A model generated the notes under the pieces. It did no database searches and was not told the DNA's origin. It was given only the letters and a program-made list of their open reading frames with translations. From Turicimonas muris (GTDB lineage Bacteria; Pseudomonadota; Gammaproteobacteria; Burkholderiales; Burkholderiaceae_F), in assembly GCF_002221595.1 (NCBI RefSeq), contig NZ_NHMP01000012.1, forward strand, positions 1-58,879: a DNA stretch of 58,879 nt, in the 5' to 3' direction. Below, in pieces: positions 19,059-27,618 of the stretch (positions are counted from its first letter, which is position 1; each line of letters begins with the position of its first letter). The position numbers and the translations under genes are program-made.

Positions 19059-19862
19059 TCATTTTGTGTAAGAAACGATTTGGCTGTCTTGGTCTCCGAA
19101 AATACTGGACCAAATAGGCCAAAGGGTGCAATAGGACCAACAGGTGATGAAAAGGCCCCAAAGTACGACCAGGACGGAATTAATGCCGAGGATTGCACCC
19201 AAAGCACTTAAGGACGTGGTGCCGAAAGTTGCGATTAAGGCCAGCAGAAGTCCGAGAACGATAAAAGCACCGGCGTTCTTCAAACAGACAAAGAGGCTGA
19301 AGAAGAAAGCTTTTCCAAGAGGCATTCCTTTCCAAGCAATGAGCATTGGAGAAAAACAGGTTACGCAAAGAAGGGCTGTATAGAAAACGAATCCGAAGAG
19401 GACGGCAGCCCAAGGAAAGTTGGACACTATCTCATTAGGAAGAAGCTTTCCGTCTTTACTGAACCACTTATCGACGTCATCTGCGGAGAGCCAAGAAAAA
19501 ACAAGACTGATCAAAATAACGCAAACTCCATAGATTAGCCCCAAGAGCAGGAGTTTGTTACGGACGGAGGTGTTTTTGAAACATTCCCCGTAGCATTGAA
19601 ATATTGTCGGGATTATTCCTTTGGATACATCTCTGCCGCAACTAGCAATTGCAACGGCTCCGAAAGGTGTCACCAGGCCGCTTAATAAAATATCAATGAA
19701 AGGTACGTTTAGCAGAGCGCCCGGCATTCCTGCTACAAGCATCAACAATAAGTAAAAGGCGACGATGCCACTTGTGGCTACAGGAGCTGTTTTCATGATT
19801 TTGAATCCCGCCTTAAGCCAAACAAGTCCCGTAGAAGCGGGGAGATTATAGTTTTTGTTCAT
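19059..19862 (-). CDS. BPSS1780-like polytopic membrane protein
   Basis: 267 aa, about six predicted membrane spans (around residues 30-70, 95-125, 150-175, 195-215 and 220-250). The N-terminus (PASTGLVWLKAGFKIMKTAP) matches the start of the BPSS1780 family of betaproteobacterial inner-membrane proteins, which are typically encoded near polA and thrB as here. No enzymatic motif is visible and the function is unknown. The Shine-Dalgarno is weak (TTGGAT). It is transcribed away from thrB with a terminator in between. Confidence 0.7.
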   Translation of the reverse strand: MNKNYNLPASTGLVWLKAGFKIMKTAPVATSGIVAFYLLLMLVAGMPGALLNVPFIDILLSGLVTPFGAVAIASCGRDVSKGIIPTIFQCYGECFKNTSVRNKLLLLGLIYGVCVILISLVFSWLSADDVDKWFSKDGKLLPNEIVSNFPWAAVLFGFVFYTALLCVTCFSPMLIAWKGMPLGKAFFFSLFVCLKNAGAFIVLGLLLALIATFGTTSLSALGAILGINSVLVVLWGLFITCWSYCTLWPIWSSIFGDQDSQIVSYTK

Positions 19863-19940
19863 AAAAAATCCAAAATAAACCTTTCGTTATCATACTGTTT
19901 TTACAAAGGTCTGAAATTTCAGAACGGAAAAATCAGTAAC

Positions 19941-19965
19941 AAAAAAGGCAGAGGTTAATCTGCCT
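19941..19965 (-). terminator. Terminator of the DUF2782-thrB operon
   Basis: On the minus strand AGGCAGA-TTAACC-TCTGCCT is followed by a run of T, 22 nt after the thrB stop. Confidence 0.85.
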
Positions 19966-19987
19966 ACTTGAAAAATTGAACCTCGGA

Positions 19988-20962
19988 TTAGATCCAAGGA
20001 AGATCTTTCGGATCCGCTTCTCTTCTCAATTTCAATATTCTTTCGAAATGTCTCGGGTCGTGAGGCTTCAACATACTAGCTTCACGCGGAAGGTAAAAGT
20101 CATAAAGACGAGAGACCCAGAAGCGAAGAGCCCCGGCCGAAAGCATGTCTTGCCAGAGAGAGTGTTCTTTTTCCGTTAGTTTTCTCACTGAGTTATATCC
20201 TTCCAAAAAGGCTTGGGTTTCCTCTGGAAGGAATTTACCTGTTTCTTGATTTATCGTCCAGTCATTAAGGGTAACGGCGAGGTCGTATAGAAACGGAGCA
20301 TTGCAGGCGAAGTAAAAATCAATGACTCCTCCGAGGTTTTGCTCGTCTCCATTGATTTCAATAAGCGAATTATTTCTGAAAAGGTCTGCGTGAACCGCAC
20401 CTGCTTCAAGTTCTTTATAAACCTGCGAATTCATTAATTCTTTTTGCCGATTAATTTCTTTTTTCAGATATTCAAAAAGCTCTTCGGGCATGTATGGCTT
20501 CAGAGAGGGAAGGGAAGATTCCCAGAAGGCCAAACCTTTTGTATTTTCTTGACTTAAAGGAAAATCTTTTACGGCAAGGTGCATTTCTGCAAGCATTTTG
20601 CCCATCTGATTACAGGCCTGAGCATTTGGCTGAGCAACGTATTCTCCTTTAATGCAGGGCGCAATGCTTGCCGGTTTATTTTTCAACGAAGAAAACAGGT
20701 GCCCGTTTTTATCCGTGATGGGACCGCTTACTGAAAGTCCTTTATCTAAAAGATGTTTTTGAAGTTTCAGATAATAAGGGATCTGAGTCTCGTTAAGTCT
20801 TTCAAAGACAGTTAGGACATAGCGGCCTTTTGTGGTCGTCACATAAAAGTTGGAATTCTCAATACCTGAGAGGATTCCGCTGTACTCAACTAAATCACCG
20901 ATGTTGTAATTCTTTAGAAAATTATTTATGTCTTCTTCTGAGAGAGGAGTAAATACAGCCAT
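19988..20962 (-). CDS. thrB: Homoserine kinase, aminoglycoside-phosphotransferase type
   Basis: 324 aa. This is the ThrB form with a protein-kinase-like (APH) fold, found in many beta/gammaproteobacteria in place of the GHMP kinase. The N-terminus MAVFTPLSEEDINNFLKNYN is typical, with GILSGIENSNFYVTTTKGRYVLTVFER as nucleotide-binding lobe and GAVHADLFRNNSL plus GVIDFYFACNAPFLYDLA as the catalytic HxD and metal-binding loops. It phosphorylates homoserine in threonine synthesis. It starts 2 nt after the DUF2782 stop, so the two are co-transcribed. Confidence 0.93.
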   Translation of the reverse strand: MAVFTPLSEEDINNFLKNYNIGDLVEYSGILSGIENSNFYVTTTKGRYVLTVFERLNETQIPYYLKLQKHLLDKGLSVSGPITDKNGHLFSSLKNKPASIAPCIKGEYVAQPNAQACNQMGKMLAEMHLAVKDFPLSQENTKGLAFWESSLPSLKPYMPEELFEYLKKEINRQKELMNSQVYKELEAGAVHADLFRNNSLIEINGDEQNLGGVIDFYFACNAPFLYDLAVTLNDWTINQETGKFLPEETQAFLEGYNSVRKLTEKEHSLWQDMLSAGALRFWVSRLYDFYLPREASMLKPHDPRHFERILKLRREADPKDLPWI

Positions 20963-20964
20963 TC

Positions 20965-21390
20965 TTAAAAACCGAAATTAATGAATTTTGGAACGCTCAT
21001 GGTATTGTCGCCGCTGGTTCCGTTCTTAGATTGATTGGAAGGTTGCTCACGAGTCATGGTGTAAGGGATTTGAGTACTCATTGGAGTGACCTTGACTTCA
21101 GTAACAACGTTGTTATTGTTGACGGTCTCTTCAATTTTGGTCTTTGGCCAGAATCTCGGATCTTTCTGACGAACCTTTGCGGCTTCAATATCTTTCTTAG
21201 CTTGTTCAAGTTCTTCTTTAGTGACTGCGTCAGTTTTTTTAGCTGTTATGCGGGTTACTTTTTTCTCAGACGTGCCACCGGAAATATTGTCCTTAGAATC
21301 AATGGAGGGTGGAGTTTCCACTCTCGGAGCAGCCGCAACAACTGAAGCAAAACCAAGAGCCAGGATTATAGAAAGCATTGTTTTAGTCAT
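20965..21390 (-). CDS. DUF2782-type secreted protein
   Basis: 141 aa from the ATG at 21390; the frame can also be opened by a TTG at 21405. A signal peptide (MTKTMLSIILALGFASVVAA) is followed by a charged, disordered stretch. A short C-terminal domain has PYTMTREQP and ends in SVPKFINFGF, resembling the DUF2782 ending (PxW.LFEF type). In Burkholderiales this small protein is usually next to thrB and polA, as here. Function unknown. Confidence 0.7.
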   Translation of the reverse strand: MTKTMLSIILALGFASVVAAAPRVETPPSIDSKDNISGGTSEKKVTRITAKKTDAVTKEELEQAKKDIEAAKVRQKDPRFWPKTKIEETVNNNNVVTEVKVTPMSTQIPYTMTREQPSNQSKNGTSGDNTMSVPKFINFGF

Positions 21391-21660
21391 TTTTGAGCTC
21401 TTCAAGAAGTCATTAGAGTGGTTACAGTGTAACTAATATTTTCTATATTTTGTCAAAGATTGGTCCTATTATGCGGTGCCTCCAGCCTAGAGGATCTGGA
21501 AAAGAATTAAATCTCCGTTTCGTGCATAAAGATTCAAAGTTCGATTTTTTGTTTTAATGCTTTGAATTCTCTCTGGGAATTCCTTATTTCCGGAGAGGTA
21601 AACCGTATAATGCGCTCGATAAATTCAATTGATTCAATTCCTTATTCTTCGGAGAACCAG

Positions 21661-22503
21661 ATGGCGACTTTGTCATCCGCTCAAATTTTAGAAGCAACTG
21701 TCAACATGGGGGTTTCTAAAGCCTCTCAAAATTTAATTTCCCGTATTGCAAATACCGTCTTAGCAGGTATGTACATTGCTATCGGCGGATTTTTAGCGAT
21801 AAGGGTCGGTCTAGTACTCCCTTGGGAGTCGTGGGGAGCAGTGGGAAAGCTTATTTTCGGTGCAGTTTTCCCGCTCGGTTTGATGCTTGTCGTTTTATGC
21901 GGTGCAGACCTTTTTACCGGCAGCTGCATGACCTTAACAACGGCAAAACTTAGAGGTCAAATTTCTGTCGGACAGTCCTTTCTTGCAGGAAGTGCTGCTT
22001 GGGTTGGTAATTTTGTGGGGGCACTGTTCGTTGCTTATGTCATTGCTTTTTCTTCCGGGCTCATTTTTGAAAGTGCCGGCGGAACACTTCCCTGGGCAAA
22101 AAGCATCGTGAACCTAACTAACGCCAAATGTTCTTTAGATTGGATGTCTGCTTTTATCCGAGGAGTCGGCTGCAACTGGTTGGTTTGCTTAGCGGTTTTC
22201 GCAGCCGCTGCAAGCACTGAGGTTATCGGAAAAGTGGTTGCTCTCTGGTTCCCGACAATGGCATTCGTGGCTTTGGGTATGGAACACTGTATAGCTAATA
22301 TGTTCTTCATTCCTCTTGGCATTTTTACCGGAACCGATGCTCGTTACCTTGCTTTGGTTAATGCAGGAGAAGCTAAAGCACTGGCTGTAGGTTGGAGTGA
22401 TTTCTTTATTAATAACTTAGTGCCTGTGACATTGGGAAATATTGTTGGGGGTGCTGTCCTAGTGGGTATTTTGTATCTGCTAGCCAATCACAAAGATAAG
22501 TAA
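21661..22503 (+). CDS. focA: Formate/nitrite transporter (FocA/NirC family)
   Basis: 280 aa from ATG 21661, which has GGAG upstream and puts the family's SAQILEATVNMGVSKA about 5 residues from the start, as in FocA. An upstream in-frame ATG at 21610 overlaps a TATAAT-like sequence and is less likely. Six membrane helices are evident, with AGADLFTGSCMTL and the pore histidine in GMEHCIANMFFIPLGIFTG. The pentameric channel moves formate or nitrite across the inner membrane. No formate lyase, formate dehydrogenase or nitrite reductase genes are adjacent, so formate versus nitrite is not settled; the symbol is tentative. Confidence 0.87.
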   Translation: MATLSSAQILEATVNMGVSKASQNLISRIANTVLAGMYIAIGGFLAIRVGLVLPWESWGAVGKLIFGAVFPLGLMLVVLCGADLFTGSCMTLTTAKLRGQISVGQSFLAGSAAWVGNFVGALFVAYVIAFSSGLIFESAGGTLPWAKSIVNLTNAKCSLDWMSAFIRGVGCNWLVCLAVFAAAASTEVIGKVVALWFPTMAFVALGMEHCIANMFFIPLGIFTGTDARYLALVNAGEAKALAVGWSDFFINNLVPVTLGNIVGGAVLVGILYLLANHKDK

Positions 22504-22509
22504 AAATTA

Positions 22510-22534
22510 GGCCTGTCCGAACCACCGACAGGCT
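22510..22534. terminator. Hairpin between convergent focA and patatin genes
   Basis: GCCTGTC...GACAGGC, 7-bp stem with a 9-nt loop, positioned just after the focA stop. There is no strong U tract, so the call is moderate. Confidence 0.5.
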
Positions 22535-22551
22535 TAATCTTTCGTCAAATA

Positions 22552-23478
22552 TTACTTTTCTCCTTCTTCGACTTGCACCAGATCTAAGGCATCTCTAATT
22601 TGCGGAAAGGCTAGTTCGCAGCATCGTCTTCCCTCGGCGATGGCTTCTTCCGCTCTGTAAGTCTCCAACAAACCGATTCTGGAAAGTTTTGGCTGCAGCG
22701 TTACCTCCGGGGGATCTCCGGCTAAACGTGTTTTAGTTATTCTGTCCTGAGCAATATTGATGGAGGAAGCTATCGTTTCGAAGAAATCCGGCGGCTCAGG
22801 CATATCGTTTTGGAGGGTTTCTTTTTGATATTTGGCGGGGATTAGCTTCTTGGCCTTTTGCACTAATTTGTAAATCTCACTTGGTTTTTTCTTTTGCTCA
22901 GCTCGAGGATTTCTATTTTTTGTAAGTAAGTCGCTGTTTAGGTTAACGGCGATGACCACATCCGCACCCAAAGCACGGCACAAAGAAACGGGGACCGGAT
23001 TGACAATTCCTCCGTCGATACACCAACGGTTTTCTTTATTTAATACCGGTTGAAAAACACCGGGCATTGCCATGGACGGCCAAACCGCATCAAAAACCGG
23101 ACCTTCCGTCACCCACAGCTCCTTACCGGTATTCAAATCACAAGTAACGGTTCCAAAAGGCATTTTTAAATCTTCGATATTCATTTTTCTGGGAATGCCG
23201 GATTTGACCAAAAACATTTGCATATGTTTTAAGTTAATCCAGCCGTCGAAAGAAAAACTTGGATTGAAGAATGCCGTCCAGTTCAAACGGTTAATGTTTA
23301 AGGCTTGTGCCTTGAGTCTGTCTAGGTTGCCGCACGCATAAGAAGCCCCGACAATAGCTCCGATTGATGTCCCTGCAACAACATCGACGTGTACTCCTCT
23401 TTCCTGCAAATATTCCAATATACCGATATGTGCAAAACCTCTGGCAGATCCGCTCCCTAATGCAACGCCGACTTTCAT
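22552..23478 (-). CDS. rssA: Patatin-like phospholipase, RssA type
   Basis: 308 aa from ATG 23478 with AAGGAG upstream. Patatin motifs are complete: the oxyanion loop GSGSARGFAHIG, the nucleophile elbow GTSIGA (Ser about 43), and the catalytic Asp in DGGIVNPVP. The N-terminal 100 residues resemble E. coli RssA throughout. It is presumably a cytoplasmic or membrane-associated acyl hydrolase. It is divergent from the hydrogenase genes, with 269 bp between them. Confidence 0.85.
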   Translation of the reverse strand: MKVGVALGSGSARGFAHIGILEYLQERGVHVDVVAGTSIGAIVGASYACGNLDRLKAQALNINRLNWTAFFNPSFSFDGWINLKHMQMFLVKSGIPRKMNIEDLKMPFGTVTCDLNTGKELWVTEGPVFDAVWPSMAMPGVFQPVLNKENRWCIDGGIVNPVPVSLCRALGADVVIAVNLNSDLLTKNRNPRAEQKKKPSEIYKLVQKAKKLIPAKYQKETLQNDMPEPPDFFETIASSINIAQDRITKTRLAGDPPEVTLQPKLSRIGLLETYRAEEAIAEGRRCCELAFPQIRDALDLVQVEEGEK

Positions 23479-23747
23479 AGAATTCTCCTTTTCTAATAAT
23501 TTTATTGTTCTAAACAGCATTTGAATCCGATTATGAGCATATTGGGCTCAGAGATTTTTTTGAGGACGGAATATGTCGTTTGCGACCGAATGCTTTCAAA
23601 ATAAGTAGAAATATTGGTCAGAAAAATCCCTAACTTTTTTCACATAGTAAAATTCACTTTCAACTTATAAGAAAGAGTCAGTAGAAAGATAGTAAAGGAT
23701 AGTAATATTTAGAAATAATTTGAAAACACATCCTCATCGGCTAAGTT

Positions 23748-25733
23748 ATGAAGACATGTTACGGTTTTTGGGACGGCGAGCCATTTGATTTACGCAATGC
23801 GAGTTTAGAAGAGCTGCCGGCGACCCTTAATATTGAGGAGCTCGAATTTTTTGACGGCTCTAATCCTGTAGATGCGTTTGTTTCCCATAGAGGCTTCATT
23901 ATTTTCAACCCCGAAGTCTCCTTGATTAAGGTTCTGAGAGATTACTGGGAAAAGGCCTCCGAGAATTCTTGCGGCAAGTGTACTCCTTGCAGAAACGGAA
24001 CCGCACTCGTTTATGACTTATTAAAGAAGGCCTCTGGAGATAAACATAGTCTTTCAGAGAAAGACTGGAAGCTCATCGAAGAGGTTTGCACACTGATGGT
24101 TGAAAGCAGCTTCTGCGGAGTAGGTCAGACCGTTCCGGTTTCTCTCATCGGAGCTCTAAAATTTTTCCCTGAAGATCTAAAAAAGAACGTAGCCTACACA
24201 TCAGCTGATCAATATTCCGTTGTTACGGCGCCTTGTATCGAAGCATGCCCTGCGAAGGTTAATATTCCCAGATATATTGACTACATTAAGGAGTCCAGGT
24301 CGGATTTAGCCACCGGAGTTCTTTTAAGAAACTATCCGCTAGTCGGATCGTGCGGACGCGTATGTGTTCATTTCTGTGAGTCTGCATGCAGAAGAAGGAA
24401 GCTTGAGGGCCCCGTCGATATTAAAAATCTGAAGCGCTACGCAGCTGATTCTCTTGGTGAGTCCGTAGATCATCTCTTCAAACCAAGGCGCTCCCCGCAA
24501 AATAAACCTAAAGTAGCGGTTATTGGTGCGGGTGGGGCAGGAATTACCTGTGCTTACCACTTGCTTCTTGCCGGTTATCCGGTTGATATTATCGAAAGCA
24601 AAGATAGGGCAGGCGGAATGGCCTTAACAGGTATTCCGCAGTATCGCCTTCCTAAGGATTTGCTCTCCAGCGAAACAAGTAAAGTTATCGAAAATCTCGG
24701 AGGACGTGTTCTTTTCGAAAGAGAGTTTGGAAAGGATTTTTCGATAGATGATTTATTCAGCGACGGATATAAAGCAATATTTCTCGGTGTTGGATGTGCT
24801 AAGGGTACGAAACTCGGTTTTCCAGAAGACGAAGGGAAAATTGTCGGCTATACCGACGGAATTGATTTTCTGCGTCAAGTCGAAAAATCAGTCTCTAAAG
24901 AAAGACCTCTTCATTATGAGGGAGACACTGTAATTGTCGGTTGCGGAAACGTAGCTATGGACTGTTGCAGAACGGCAGTCAGAATCAGCTCGGGCAAAGT
25001 CTCTGTCGTATACAGAAGAACGGAACAACTATCTCCGGCCGATCCTGTCGAACTTCATGAAGCTCATCAAGAAGGCGTTTCTTTTCATTGGCTGACAGCG
25101 CAAAAACAGTTGGTTATAGAAAACGGCAAGGTAACAGGTTTACTTTGCTGCAAACTAAAGGTAGAGGGAGATCCGAATTCCAGAAAATCAAAACTGACTG
25201 AAATTGAAGGGTCTGAGTTTGTTATTCCTTGTTCAAGGGTTATTGCCGCTATCGGGCAAAAACTCGAAAAAGAATTATTTGTCGGCGCAGATAAGCTTGA
25301 ATTAGGTAAACGAGATTCTATTATTGCTGTCAATGAGAATTTAGAAACTTCAAGGAAGGGAGTATTTGCAGGCGGCGACTGTGCAGTTGGCCCGCGCTCT
25401 CTTATTGAAGCTATGGCCCAGGGAGAAAAAGCAGCTCAGCGAATTCAAGAGTATCTGGAAGGCGAAAAATTCTCCTTTGATAAGAGACAAAGGGTGAGCG
25501 ACATGATTAAGTCAGCGGGTCTATTTGATGATGCTGCTGAATGCAAGCCAGTAATTTCCACTTCCCGCACAGTAATTCCGGAATTGGAACCTTTAAACAG
25601 AACGGATAATTTTGAAGAAGTTGAGTTGGGCCTTACCGACGATCAGGCAAAAGAAGAAGCCGAAAGATGCATGCGCTGCTACAGGGTACTTTTGGTTGAA
25701 ACAGCCAATCCAATTGGAAAAACCGCTAAGTAA
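23748..25733 (+). CDS. NuoF iron-sulfur / GltD-type NAD(P)H oxidoreductase fusion, hydrogenase partner
   Basis: 661 aa. Residues 1-150 are the C-terminal iron-sulfur part of NuoF (SCGKCTPCRNGT with a fourth Cys in SSFCGVG), but the FMN/NADH-binding part of NuoF is absent. Residues about 160-600 are a GltD-like flavoprotein: the Cys-rich segment CIEACPAKVNIP...CGRVCVHFCESACRR, the FAD fold VAVIGAGGAGITCAY, the NAD(P)H fold VIVGCGNVAMDCC and the C-terminal FAGGDCAVGPRSLIEAMAQG. One further CMRC lies near the end. It most likely shuttles electrons between NAD(P)H and the HydA encoded 15 nt downstream. Its own Shine-Dalgarno is weak. Confidence 0.85.
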   Translation: MKTCYGFWDGEPFDLRNASLEELPATLNIEELEFFDGSNPVDAFVSHRGFIIFNPEVSLIKVLRDYWEKASENSCGKCTPCRNGTALVYDLLKKASGDKHSLSEKDWKLIEEVCTLMVESSFCGVGQTVPVSLIGALKFFPEDLKKNVAYTSADQYSVVTAPCIEACPAKVNIPRYIDYIKESRSDLATGVLLRNYPLVGSCGRVCVHFCESACRRRKLEGPVDIKNLKRYAADSLGESVDHLFKPRRSPQNKPKVAVIGAGGAGITCAYHLLLAGYPVDIIESKDRAGGMALTGIPQYRLPKDLLSSETSKVIENLGGRVLFEREFGKDFSIDDLFSDGYKAIFLGVGCAKGTKLGFPEDEGKIVGYTDGIDFLRQVEKSVSKERPLHYEGDTVIVGCGNVAMDCCRTAVRISSGKVSVVYRRTEQLSPADPVELHEAHQEGVSFHWLTAQKQLVIENGKVTGLLCCKLKVEGDPNSRKSKLTEIEGSEFVIPCSRVIAAIGQKLEKELFVGADKLELGKRDSIIAVNENLETSRKGVFAGGDCAVGPRSLIEAMAQGEKAAQRIQEYLEGEKFSFDKRQRVSDMIKSAGLFDDAAECKPVISTSRTVIPELEPLNRTDNFEEVELGLTDDQAKEEAERCMRCYRVLLVETANPIGKTAK

Positions 25734-25748
25734 AAGAAAGGAAAGATA

Positions 25749-27545
25749 ATGAAAGCATTGATTAATGGGGTTCCTTTTACCTTTACAGAAAAGCTCACAG
25801 TATTAGAAGCGGTAAGAAAACTTGGATTTTTTGTTCCGACTCTTTGTGCTTACCCGACACTGGAAAGTACTCCCGGTTCCTGCGGTTTATGCATCGTAAA
25901 AATTAAATATCCTGACGGAAGGGAAGTGTTGTCGACCAGCTGCAAGACCGGCTTAGAAGACGGAATGGAAATTCGCACCGATTCTCCTGAAGTACGTCAG
26001 GCGCAGAGAAAGCAGTTGGCCCTTTTATTTGCAGACCATGATATGAATTGCATGGGATGCGATAGACATGGGAAGTGTGAACTCTTGGATTTGGCCGAGA
26101 AATTGGACTTGAAGAAGGGCATTGCTCCCGGTTCCTATAAGGTAGCGAAGGAAGAAGATTATTCCGACCGGGCTATTTGGCTGGATCCAAACAAATGCAT
26201 TCGCTGTGAAAGATGCGTTGAAGTTTGCGGCAAAGTTCAAGGTCTCTATGTTTTGACCATGAAAGGTTCCGGCAGGGAGCGAGCAGCCGCGTTAAGAGAA
26301 GGTAAACCTTGGGCGTTATCGGATAACTGTGTTCGATGCGGTCAATGCACGGTCGTATGTCCAACCGGAGCACTTCAGGCTCGTGATCAAGTGGATGTTG
26401 CCAATGATTATTTGACGGATCCGGGAATTTATACCGTATTTCAATTTGCTCCGGCCGTGAGAGCTACTTTGGGAGAAGAATTCGGATTTCCGGCCGGTGT
26501 GAACGTTGAGAGAAAAATCGTAGAAGCTTTGAAAAAAGCCGGAGCCGATTGCGTTCTGGATACTAATTTCTCCGCCGATGTGGTTATTATGGAAGAAGGG
26601 ACGGAACTGCTGAATCGCCTTAATGATAAAAATGCGGTTCTTCCAATGTTTACCTCCTGCTGTCCTGCGTGGATTAACTTTGTTGAACTGCATAAGCCCG
26701 AGCTGATTCCTCATATTTCAACTACCCGTTCTCCGCAGGCGGTAATGGGTTCTTTAATCAAGAGTTGGCTTCCGGAAAAAAAAGGTATTCCAAAAGAGAA
26801 AATCCGTTCTATTTCCATTATGCCCTGTACGGCCAAGAAGGATGAAGCGGCAAGACAAGCACTAGCCAAAGACGCAGTTCCCGATGTGGATTTGGTTTTA
26901 ACCGTAAGAGAATTTGCCAAACTTCTGAAAGGAAAAGGCATTGATCTTAGAAAACTGGAAGGCCAAGATTTTGATACTCCGTTTATGAGTAAAGGAAGCG
27001 GAGCGGCGGTAATTTTCGGCAAAACTGCGGGGGTGGCAGAAGCTGCGGCAAGAACCGTTTATTACGTATTGACCGGTAAAAATGTGAATTCTATTCAGTT
27101 CAAAACGAGCGAGCATCCTCACGTGGAACAGGAGCTGACCATTGACTTGGGTGAGGGAAAATCTCCGTTAAGAATCGGCGTGGTTCATGGCTTGGCTAAC
27201 GCAGACTATATTGCGGATGAAGTTCTCAGCGGAAAAAGTCCCTTTGATTTTATAGAAGTAATGTCTTGTCCCGGCGGCTGCATCAATGGCGGAGGAACGC
27301 CGAGAGAGGCCGGAGATTATCATCCGTTTAACTTGGAACGTACTAAAGTTCTGACTACCATCGATGAGGAACATTCTTTAAGACAGTCTCATAACAATCC
27401 GATGGTTAAAGAGCTGTACAAAGAGTATTTGGGAGAGCCGAATTCTCATTTGGCTCACGAACTTCTTCATACGGAATACCAAGATCGGAAAAGTGGTAAG
27501 AAGCTAAGAGCGGAAGATATTTGGAAAGAAATTACTCTCTGTTAG
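25749..27545 (+). CDS. hydA: [FeFe]-hydrogenase catalytic subunit HydA
   Basis: 598 aa. In order: a [2Fe-2S] ferredoxin domain (CAYPTLESTPGSCGLC), the HxxxCxxCxxxxxC [4Fe-4S] site (DHDMNCMGCDRHGKC), two 4Fe-4S motifs (CIRCERCVEVC and CVRCGQCTVVC), then the H-cluster domain. That domain has all three signatures: TSCCPAW (L1), MPCTAKKDEA (L2) and EVMSCPGGCINGG (L3), plus a small-subunit tail. The proton-path residues (C in TSCCP, two Glu in IMEEGTELL) are kept. This is an M3-type architecture like clostridial CpI. The enzyme needs HydE, HydF and HydG for maturation, none of which is in the window. It is translated from an AGAAAGGAAAG site just behind the fusion gene. Confidence 0.95.
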   Translation: MKALINGVPFTFTEKLTVLEAVRKLGFFVPTLCAYPTLESTPGSCGLCIVKIKYPDGREVLSTSCKTGLEDGMEIRTDSPEVRQAQRKQLALLFADHDMNCMGCDRHGKCELLDLAEKLDLKKGIAPGSYKVAKEEDYSDRAIWLDPNKCIRCERCVEVCGKVQGLYVLTMKGSGRERAAALREGKPWALSDNCVRCGQCTVVCPTGALQARDQVDVANDYLTDPGIYTVFQFAPAVRATLGEEFGFPAGVNVERKIVEALKKAGADCVLDTNFSADVVIMEEGTELLNRLNDKNAVLPMFTSCCPAWINFVELHKPELIPHISTTRSPQAVMGSLIKSWLPEKKGIPKEKIRSISIMPCTAKKDEAARQALAKDAVPDVDLVLTVREFAKLLKGKGIDLRKLEGQDFDTPFMSKGSGAAVIFGKTAGVAEAAARTVYYVLTGKNVNSIQFKTSEHPHVEQELTIDLGEGKSPLRIGVVHGLANADYIADEVLSGKSPFDFIEVMSCPGGCINGGGTPREAGDYHPFNLERTKVLTTIDEEHSLRQSHNNPMVKELYKEYLGEPNSHLAHELLHTEYQDRKSGKKLRAEDIWKEITLC

Positions 27546-27557
27546 TCAAAACTAATC

Positions 27558-27581
27558 GGCCCGAGAAACGAAGCTCGGGCC
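27558..27581. terminator. Hairpin after hydA
   Basis: GGCCCGAG...CTCGGGCC, 8-bp GC-rich stem with an 8-nt loop, 13 nt after the hydA stop and ahead of a convergent gene. It lacks a clear U tract. Confidence 0.6.
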
Positions 27582-27618
27582 AAATTCTCTGTGTGTCTCT
27601 TAATCCAGAGAAAGCAGA

